Below the pieces are notes generated by a model, which was given only the letters and a program-made list of their open reading frames with translations, did no database searches and was not told the origin of the DNA. Below are positions 55,902-64,000 of a DNA stretch of 64,000 nucleotides, piece after piece; the first letter of the stretch is position 1; each line of letters begins with the position of its first letter. Both the position numbers and the translations under genes were made by a program. The DNA is from Owenia fusiformis (Eukaryota; Annelida; Polychaeta; Sabellida; Oweniidae), in assembly GCA_903813345.2 (NCBI GenBank), contig CAIIXF020000003.1:8935912-8999911 (forward strand), given 5' to 3'.

Positions 55902-57155
55902 TTAGCCTAATCCATGACAGTTAGGTACCATACTGCCATTTATCGGGATATACATTTGTAGTAGTTTTTTCCAACATTCTTGGAGTTTGTCACATTCGGG
56001 TAAAGAAATAAGTCCATTCCTCAGTATTTTCTTCTTATTTGGACATGATCGGTAGATGTGGTTACGATCGCCACACCTGTAACATAAGTGTTTTTTCCTT
56101 TTATATGAGTGTGACTTCAGAGAAACACTTAAGTTCACACTGCACTCAGATTTTGCACAACTATCAATGACATCAGGTTGTTCTGTCTGAGCACAAGAGG
56201 TCCTCTCCATGAATTTCTTTGCAGCCTGAGGTGATACACTCTTTGTGCTGATAGATGGCGCATTACATGTTGAAGGGATTTCAACCTTACTTGGGAAATC
56301 ATCATCATCAATGTCAGATCTTAGTGACATAGTTCTGTTAACATGAAAATGATTTTCATATTTTAGCCCAATGGTAAGGGCTTCTTCAATGGTCAGTGGT
56401 TGTTTGGAGTGGATACTCCAGCACAAGTCATCATCGGGAATTGCGTCAAGAAATGTGCGCACAGCAACATCTTTTCCATGTTGGCTGTCACCGAATGCTC
56501 CTCGGGATAAGCGCTTGATGTCATATGCCAGTTCAGTGAGGGTTTCACCCGGCAAACGTACCCGGGACTGCAGCTTCTTTAAGTAAAACTCAAAGGTGCG
56601 CTGTAGAGCATTGTCACAATAGATGGAGATATTGTGCACAATTCTTGAAAAGTCTTGTCTTTCAGTGGTGTCCATGGCACTCAATACAGAAAGCGCTCTG
56701 CCTCTCAAACAGGATACGAGATACACAGATTTCATATTATCGTCCCATTTGAAGAAAGACGCTATGATGTTAAACTGCACAATATAGTCCTCAAATGAAG
56801 AAGTGCCATCATATGTGTTAAGTCTAATCGGTGGTTGACACGATAGTCTCTCGCCATCGAAGGAGTCATAGACAGAGTCTATGTGTCGCTTTGCGCCATT
56901 CGTGGCAGGCGCATCAAGACGTGAACCATCCTGAGGCCCAGCCTGGCTCTGGCAAGTAGGTGTCACAACATGACAAGCTGGTGCAGTCTGGCTGACTGCA
57001 ACGCAGGAACTCGGGGCTTGTGTAGTAATGCGAGCCGGTTCAACCACTCTAGAGCCTTCATGTTTACCTGGAAAACAAAATGTAGTATCAGTTGACATAG
57101 CAATGTCTGAAGTCATATTCTGGTGCTTCTGCATAATATCAGAAAAATGTGCCAT
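55902..57155 (-). CDS. gag: Gag polyprotein of the LTR element (417 aa)
   Basis: Structural capsid/nucleocapsid protein of a Ty3-like retrotransposon. The ATG at 57153-57155 follows a leader of ~230 bp after the primer site. A capsid-like region spans roughly residues 110-275 (including FEDYIVQFNIIASFFKW and LPGETLTELAYDIKRLSRGA). A single CCHC zinc knuckle is at 358-371 with C358, C361, H366 and C371 (CX2CX4HX4C), preceded by a basic stretch. The protein ends 46 residues after the knuckle without any protease fusion. The frame is intact, fitting a recently active, gag-only element. Confidence 0.88.
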   Translation of the reverse strand: MAHFSDIMQKHQNMTSDIAMSTDTTFCFPGKHEGSRVVEPARITTQAPSSCVAVSQTAPACHVVTPTCQSQAGPQDGSRLDAPATNGAKRHIDSVYDSFDGERLSCQPPIRLNTYDGTSSFEDYIVQFNIIASFFKWDDNMKSVYLVSCLRGRALSVLSAMDTTERQDFSRIVHNISIYCDNALQRTFEFYLKKLQSRVRLPGETLTELAYDIKRLSRGAFGDSQHGKDVAVRTFLDAIPDDDLCWSIHSKQPLTIEEALTIGLKYENHFHVNRTMSLRSDIDDDDFPSKVEIPSTCNAPSISTKSVSPQAAKKFMERTSCAQTEQPDVIDSCAKSECSVNLSVSLKSHSYKRKKHLCYRCGDRNHIYRSCPNKKKILRNGLISLPECDKLQECWKKLLQMYIPINGSMVPNCHGLG

Positions 57156-57383
57156 GTCTAGAAAGGGAACAAACTTCAGATGTGGCGCTCAATGACCAGT
57201 CGCCTGCTCCTCTAGCACAATCAGTAAAGCTCAGTATCAGTAGTATCACTCTATCACAGTCAATTACTACCAGGACTGGACTAGAGTAGGTCATCAAATC
57301 TCAACCGCGCACAACTAGAAACTTGCTGCAGAATTCCACAAATACTCAAACAACAATCAATCAATCAAACAAACAACTCAAAA

Positions 57384-57401
57384 ATCCCACCGCTGCCACC
57401 A
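57384..57401 (-). promoter_or_regulatory. Primer binding site, tRNA-Leu
   Basis: The plus strand reads ATCCCACCGCTGCCACCA, identical as I recall it to the 3' end (with CCA) of an animal tRNA-Leu, so the minus (RNA-sense) strand is complementary to it. It lies one base from the LTR boundary, as expected for a minus-strand primer site. Confidence 0.8.
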
Positions 57402-57402
57402 A

Positions 57403-58656
57403 TGTAACAGCTTCGGTCTTAATCCCGAAACTGCCACGTACGGGCTGCCCAATCAATCAATGAACCAATACTACAACAAAGCAACCCGTACAAACAAACA
57501 AACAAACAAACAGGACCGAACGAGCAAACAAATGGTAGCGTGGTAAGCTGAACGGTCAAAGCACGTAGTGTATCGGATTTGAGCTGAAAGAGATTGATTG
57601 CTTGACTATATGTAAGGTGCTGCCATCTTTGAATGGACACAAAAGTTGAAAACACTAATTGAACATAAATGATTTGGAACAGAGTCAAGAAATGAAGTTA
57701 GGAAGATATCAGAAAGTTAATTATGGGGCCATTTTACTGTATTCCATCTAAACTATCAATCAATGACTACAAACAATCAACACGACAAATCAAGTAAAGT
57801 TTTAAAGTTTAATTGTAAATAAATAATTAAGATCTGGTTTTACATCAGTTTTATCAATACAAATCAAAGCAAATTACATGGCTCTAAAAGCAAAATCTGA
57901 CTTTAGTCGAACCTGACAAATTACAAACAAATTACAAAGGTCTTAACTAAGATGGCGACTATATTTCAGCCCTCAAGATCAAAACAATATCAAGCATAAG
58001 TAAAGCGATTGACAAAAGGTGGCGCTGTGTAAAATCTCACCTGCGCGCTGAGCATATTGAAAACTAGGCCAGATCTTCCAGCCAACAATTACATAATTCT
58101 CTCAAAGAAAATCAATCACAATAGATCAACAGTTCCAAGTAACCAAATCAAATGCACACTCAGTTGACTCAAAGTCAAAGACAAAATAAAATCTGGAAAT
58201 ATTATTCACAATATTTCTACAAATCTATGCTCAGCACTGCAGTGGAGTTCAAATATAAAAATACAACCTCAGTTTTGCAGCCACTCGACTCTCCTCATCC
58301 CTCTGGCTGCCATAGCGATCGATCAGGCCTGATCAAGTGTCGAAAGTTATCAAAATCACCAGTTAAACTTTAAATCAAAACTGCCTCGTGAGTGAATATG
58401 GCGCCAACTCTCTTCTCGCTGTCTCTCGCGAGATCAACCCTTACATAAAATTACAGCAGAAATGTGCTATGCCCAAAATACCCTTGCAAAACAATTGTTC
58501 TGAACAAAAGCTATATAGCTCAAGCAACTATATTATACCTAAGACCTTGCAGCGGTACTATTCGCGCTCCGAGCGGAAGGGAAGTAGCGACACCGGGTGC
58601 CAGGTTGGCAATTTATTTAAGAGTAAAATATGACTAGCCAACCCAGGGTCGCTACA
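57403..58656 (-). repeat. 5' LTR (1254 bp)
   Basis: TGTAACAGCTTCGGTCTT to GGGTCGCTACA on the plus strand. It should contain the promoter and R region of the element; I cannot place the TATA box or poly(A) signal with confidence. Apparent small ORFs occur identically in both LTRs and are not genes. Confidence 0.95.
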
Positions 58657-58660
58657 ATAG

Positions 58661-59400
58661 CATTGATATACAGTATATATATGACATCGATCGAGGATCT
58701 GGGGTTTAGGTATGTGAGACATGAGTTGCTACTTTTTGAATCTCATATTCAATATTCTTTCTTTAACCCTTATATTTAATATTTGTTATTCTTTTTCCCA
58801 TAGTTGAGCTCTGTTCCGCTCTGTTAGGTAAAATGAAAACATATTTATCATATTTTGCAAATGCGTGAAAAAAGTGATATCTGCGAAATATGGAAAATAT
58901 TTTACAGATATCATATTCCGCAGTGAATATCCGATTCAACCTGTGAAATATGTCATATTCACTTGCGGAATATGTCATATACCGCAGGGCAATATGACAT
59001 ATACTGCAGGTGAAAACGTGATACAGCTTTGGTTGCAACAATCTACTCTAAATGTGAGACTACACTGGATTACCAATATAATTAGTGCTTGGAGTACGTT
59101 CATATGAATCCTGGATTTATTGAGTAAGTTTATTACGTGATATTGTTGCGTGATACTTTTGCATTAGTGGATATATTCAATACACTTTACTGTTGATTCA
59201 GTAACCATTACAATAATCTATAAACTTTAACCCGTTCGTTCAATCAATGAATTTGACAATTGCGTACTTCAGTACCACGTTCTCATTGATAAGTGAGTAT
59301 GCCATATACTGCAGGTGAATCTGTCATATACCGCAAGTGAATATGCCATATTCGTTGCGGAATATGGCATATGTTTATATCGTGTTTACCGCGTAACAAC
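58661..59400. repeat. Degenerate repeats of GCGGAATATG(T/G)CATAT type
   Basis: Short motifs such as catattc(a/g)-ttgcggaatatg-catat and catata(c/t)(t/c)gca-gtgaa recur on both strands at 58905-59010 and 59300-59372. They form potential hairpins. No family could be assigned. Confidence 0.5.
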
Positions 59401-59639
59401 CTATACTACAAAAGATTAAGTACAAATGGTCAATGTAACTTTCAACACTTTCTATTTGACAATATATCCTAGCATTATAAATAACATTTATAAATTGTAC
59501 TTACAGTATGTAAATAAATAAAAAATAAAAAGAAGCGTTTATCAACAGAAATTCAAAATTCGCAATGTGGCTGGCGTAGGAAATGTGATTTCAAAATTAT
59601 CCGACTGCAGAAATTCTACGGAGAGCGTAGAAATGTTAC

Positions 59640-59942
59640 TGACCACAGAAATATTATAAAACCTATGGCAAATTATACATACCTTCTCACAGCTGTGTGT
59701 GACATGATAAAACGGGTCAAGTGAACTCATTTGAGTTATCTATTTGCCGTTAAAAAGCACAAAATGTGTGTTATAAGCTAGGTCTGGTTTGGTAAATCCA
59801 TGAAGGATGATATCCACGGATGAGTAAATATAGATCATTTAAACAAAAGTGCAAAATTCTTCCATATAAAAGTACAGAGGCGGGTACTTACCATACATTA
59901 CATGTATATGACTACATCCACATATTTCGACTAGTGACAGTG
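59640..59942 (-). mobile_element. Truncated Transib-like terminus
   Basis: Read on the minus strand from 59942, it begins CACTGTCACTAGTCG and continues like the left ~300 bp of copies A and C (atgtggatg-agtca, gaggcgggta, actcatc-gtg, agctgtgagaaggtatgta). No second terminus was found to the left, so it is a fragment. Confidence 0.7.
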
Positions 59943-62723
59943 TATTATTTCATAAAAATTCAACATATTATCGTACATTTGATTTATACCTTATTTATAT
60001 TGACATGTACACTTATAGTGACAGATCCTTTGGTGATTGAAGTGAACATGAGAACTGTCTAAATGATATTTGTTTTCATAAAGATGTCACACGTTTTATA
60101 CACGTACACCCAATCGAAATCGATAAACCTCGTTGACATATATCAACTTATATTCAAGTTGGACACTAAAGTGCTAATAACTGTCATCGTCGTCCTCAAA
60201 GACCCTTAACTATTTTCCAATTTCCATACTGACGGTATTAAAATGCAAACCGATCAAAATAAAATGCAAATGTTCTATTTCTAATGAAATACAAGTATAT
60301 AGCTACATGAAAACTGGATTTATATTACATCAGCCCCCCGGAATGTGAAAAATAAAGAATTGATACCAATTAGGAAAGCATTAAGTGTACTCTTCAAATG
60401 CAAGTTGATATTTTCATCAATTCCTTATTTCCTTATTGACATTTTCAGTATTTCCCTATTCATTCTTCCTTTACCACAAAAACGAGGTTATATTAGACGT
60501 AATAGGTTGTGCCGATAAGTTTATTATGAGCTTCTTCAAGAAAACACGTGAATCTTTTGCTAGTACACATCCGGACAACTCACGTCACGTGACCCAAATC
60601 AAAAGCTTCAATTCAGAGCAGAAGAAGTGAGAAGCTCCCACAATTCTTTCATATTCTATCGTATTCGGGGATTCCCCATTACATCATCTCCCGCATCATC
60701 TCCAATCAAATTGCAGGATGTGATCACGTGAACAATCACAAGCAAGTGCTCTCTCAGTGCTGTGCATGCGTAAAGTAACATTTGAAATCGTGGAAATGGT
60801 GTTTATTTCAATTAACATCATTTCAACATCATCATTTCAAAACTACAGTAATACTATTGAAGTTACTCGATCCAAACTTGTAGAGAATACTCATAAAACA
60901 ACAGCGAATATTTTTCAATGGCGAATGAGGCCTTTTAATAAAATTGGTCATCGAACGTGCCGAATATTACAGGTCATCTTTGGGAAATCCCCCCCCCCCA
61001 CATGAATTCAGAGTAAACATTTTTGTCAGGTGATATATTTTATGTATATGTAAACAAGTGCATGCAGATAACTTAGACTAACATAAAATGGATTGGAAGC
61101 CTTCCATTGATTATGTATTTAATTCTGATATGATAGTAGGGTAACAGTTTGTGAAAGTGCCAAATTTCTTTGGTGCCAGGTACAGGGGTTATAGTTTAGA
61201 GGAGTGTGTGCTCGATCGTTTCATGTCAACAACTCTTTAGAATTTGTAACGGGCATTTCTAGAAGGTCAAAGATTTGAAAGCTACTTATAAATTTTGTTT
61301 TAAAATCAAAGTTATCACTTCATATTGATTAATTGTTTATAGCCTATAACGATATATTGGCACACCTTCAAGTTGTTTATCTATGAGTATCTTATAGCGT
61401 TGAAGAGGCATAAGTTCTTTCTTTGATAGGTTCATTTTGCAAAATTATCTTTACAAAAAATGTTAGAGTCTTTCAAGAAACAAATCAGCTTGTTGTTTAT
61501 ATTTTTATCCATTTCACATTGTTAACTATATTTGTTGAACATTTAGTACACTTGTTTTAACGTGAACTATGTGGTAATTCAAGGGGCGTGTCTGCTGATT
61601 GACCAAACCATAAACTTTGGCTCCATTATAAAACAGTTAAACGTTTACAACATTAATAACTCTCTTTTTAATCTCTTAAACTCGATAATTTATTACGTAC
61701 CTACTTGCAAATGCATGATTTGTTGCGTCTGTAAAGATAACACAAGGACTTGGGCATACAATTGACAAAATACTGACGATTTATTTCACTCATAAATTAA
61801 ACTTTCTGAAGGGCCTACTGGAACGCATGTTACAACTCTCAATCTGAACAAGTACTTAGAAACGTCGAAAAAGTTCGAACACGTGTTGCTACACATTTTT
61901 ACTTTTTAACCCGACAGAATGTGACGTATTTGAGAAAAATGTACACACATTGAAATCCGTTCGTCCTCCACATTTGCCTCTATATCTAATAATATTTAAG
62001 ACGAATAACTCTGACATCGCATATATATTAACAATGATTAGGAGCGTCATAAAACACGAATCATTTAATGTTTTAGGTGAAATGAATATATAAGTGAATG
62101 TGTAAATTAGCCCTATTTTAGTAAAGTCTGAAAACCTTTCGTCGTCCATTTTTCCACATACAACAGAAAAACATAATCAACTATTTATTAATAAGTGTTT
62201 ATGAGAAAAATAAGTTCAGTGGGAAATCTCATTTGAAGTTGGCGGCGGAGTGATTTTACCAGAAGTTTCTGAGAAATCTGACGATAGAGGGGGCTAGTGT
62301 CATCAAGTTTATTTATGTCAAAAACTCGATGGAAAACCCATGGTAAGTTTTGTTTTAGCAGGCCAGGCAAGTCTCTCCCGAACACTGTGGTATGTTGCAC
62401 TAGGCTTGGATACTAACAGTGCAGTCATTGGTCAGTGAAAGAACTTAGCAAAATGCAGAGATTACTCCGTTATATGGCTATCCGCCGTGATTTTTTTTTG
62501 TTTCTGGGCAATATAGAATTAATTTAAATAATTATCAATGTAGTAGATATGCATGAAACCAATAAAATAGGGCGAAATGTCAATAAAAAACTTAAGTCGG
62601 GGTCAAAAGTAAACAAATTTGAACAGCCAAACGCTCAACCGGAATTTAACATGAAAAAAGTGGAAATGAACATCAAAATTGACGATTTTGCAATATTCTG
62701 GTGAGTTTTCATGTTTGAATCGC
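59943..62723. other. No supported gene
   Basis: AT-rich. The best minus-strand frame is 62188-62400 (70 residues, with VFGRDLPGLLKQNLPWVFHR) but there is no family match and no convincing splice framework. Nothing else can be supported. Confidence 0.35.
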
Positions 62724-62892
62724 TATATTGACCTCAGAGCAGGGCTAATAGTTTCGAATACACCCTTAGGTCTAGGCACAAAAGCTTTCGAACCCCTCAC
62801 TCCCTTCGGTCGTTTGGGGTACAGAAAACGTGTGTGCCTAGACCTGTGGGGTGTATTCGAAACTAGTAGCCCTGCTCTTCGGTCTATATTTC
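62724..62892. repeat. Inverted repeat, ~75-bp arms
   Basis: The left arm atattgacc-tcagagcagggct-at-agtttcgaatacacc-taggtctaggcac is mirrored by gtgcctagacct-gggtgtattcgaaact-tagccctgctcttcggtctatat. It is a foldback/MITE-like structure. Confidence 0.8.
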
Positions 62893-63603
62893 TTAAATAA
62901 GATATAGGGTAAAATGGTATAATGGTCATATATGGGAAACTCTCCTGAAGTCTCCAACCTTCCATGCACGGTTTATCAAGATGAGAAAAAAAGTAAAATA
63001 GTCAAATACTTTTTTTGAATTATTAAAGACGAAAAAATATTGAAAATGTAACGTGTCGACAGCGGATATTTGCCAGATTTTTGGATAAAAACTATTTTTA
63101 AAAAAGAACGCGCAAGAATTGTGAAATGAACAATAATGAACAATAAGCATTATTATATCACTGTCATATTCCTCACTCTCTTATTGGTCCATGTCCTACA
63201 CGTGACTAAAAAATAACTAGCGACGTGACTTCCGGTGAATATCAAATGATATTCAACGGTCATGAATGGACATGAAATGAAAAACATTCCCAACCTTGTT
63301 TCCAACATGGCCAATACTATGAGTATGAACACAATGGTTCCATTTTTATTGACTCATTGCAATGTTACAATTAATTGTAACGTTAACATGAAACCTTAAA
63401 TTAAAATACTACAATTTGGGAGTTGATATTTATTGACTATACAATTTGGTAGTTGATATTTATTGTTTTATTGTTAGAAGAAATATAAATGTATTTTAAT
63501 GTTAACATATGACTTATTCAATTATAGAAGATGTTATGACAGTGATATAATAAAACAAATATTTAATTCTATTTTCGGAGAATACATGTGACACTTTCAC
63601 AAG

Positions 63604-63747
63604 ATGATATTCCACTAGCCCTTCGGGCTTCGTGGAATATCACTTCTGAAAGATGCACAGGTATTCACCTCAATAGAATTAAATATTTGTATAATATGTT
63701 TTTGAGGGTGTATTCCACGCAGCCCAAAGGGCAAGTGGAATACATCT
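63604..63747. repeat. Paired hairpins ATTCCAC(T/G)...GTGGAAT
   Basis: Two hairpins, 63606-63641 and 63709-63745, share the consensus ATTCCACTTGCCCTTTGGGC. Each is self-complementary, and the pair are inverted relative to each other around an ~70-bp spacer. Confidence 0.7.
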
Positions 63748-64000
63748 CCAGAAATATATATAGGAATTGCACGAAAACAGAATTCAATAGTTGTTTTATT
63801 ATTTCAACCATTTACACGTATACCAAAATTTGAGAAGAAAAGAGGAAATACATATTAACAGTTTGAAAATATTGATTTATTAACTATATAGTGTATTAAA
63901 CATTGAAAATTGGATAAATAATGCCACATGTTTACAGTTGCCTATTCATGTGTTGTCACATTCGTTGAGTACCTTTCATATCGATGACTCATACATTAAA

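Larger units (their letters stand above)
53730..58656 (-). mobile_element. Ty3-like LTR retrotransposon with gag only
   Basis: A complete insertion bounded by two ~1.25-kb LTRs, with ATAG duplicated at 53726-53729 and 58657-58660 (it could be read as 5 bp). The coding strand is minus. The internal region (54988-57402) has a primer site, an intact gag and a polypurine tract, but no protease, RT, RNase H or integrase, so the element depends on a relative for replication. The LTRs are nearly identical, indicating a recent insertion. Confidence 0.93.

Noticed and set aside
62188-62400. 70-residue minus-strand frame with plausible protein-like composition
   Set aside because: No family match from memory. 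The nearby GTAAGT and TTTTAG are on the opposite strand and only ~18 bp apart, too close for an intron. Kept only as a note.

Overview
This is nuclear DNA of an animal, most likely a marine invertebrate; the phylum cannot be fixed from the sequence. The base composition is AT-rich. Genes are sparse and intron-split, with one clear host-type exon carrying a spliced acceptor. The rest is a dense mosaic of transposable elements: Penelope-like (PLE), an AP-endonuclease LINE, a Ty3-like LTR element, mariner, pogo/Tigger, Harbinger, MULE-like and Transib-like pieces, foldback elements and satellite-like tandem repeats. There are no rRNA genes, canonical tRNA genes, CRISPR arrays or bacterial operons.

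Layout. 1-1.6 kb: broken PLE reverse transcriptase, minus strand. 2.0-4.7 kb: nested direct and inverted repeats with a Harbinger-type MITE. 4.7-17.6 kb: one minus-strand LINE (endonuclease plus reverse transcriptase, one internal stop), split by a 9.3-kb foldback element (5521-14845) with 1.4-kb inverted arms; removing the insert and one TTTA copy restores the LINE frame. 19 kb: PLE GIY-YIG remnant. 22 kb: mariner remnant. 23.4-26.0 kb: nested inverted repeats. 26.05-27.34 kb: large 3' exon of a GIMAP/AIG1-family GTPase with coiled coil, Ala/Gly-rich hydrophobic tail and a terminal CNIM (CaaX) motif; this is the only convincing host gene.

28.0-38.8 kb: an outer transposon-like unit, almost all of it duplicated in tandem. 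Each copy contains a CACTGTG-ended transposon with 5-bp target duplications (Transib/RAG-type termini); a third, diverged copy is at 39187-42233. These copies share a conserved open segment that ends at a GTAAGT donor. 38.8-46.9 kb: GCCGGC hairpin clusters and a ~350-bp satellite-like family arranged as a large inverted structure, interrupted by the third Transib-like copy, a LINE/SINE tail and a pogo/Tigger element. 47.0-49.3 kb: several small foldback MITEs, two of them with 9-bp target duplications. 51.6-52.7 kb: mariner with long terminal repeats. 53.7-58.7 kb: young LTR retrotransposon with nearly identical LTRs, a tRNA-Leu primer site and an intact gag but no pol. 59-64 kb: mostly featureless, with one more Transib-like end and some hairpins.

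The window has no operon-like cooperation between genes. Its interest lies in nested mobile-element history, where several insertions can be ordered from target duplications and empty sites within the window.
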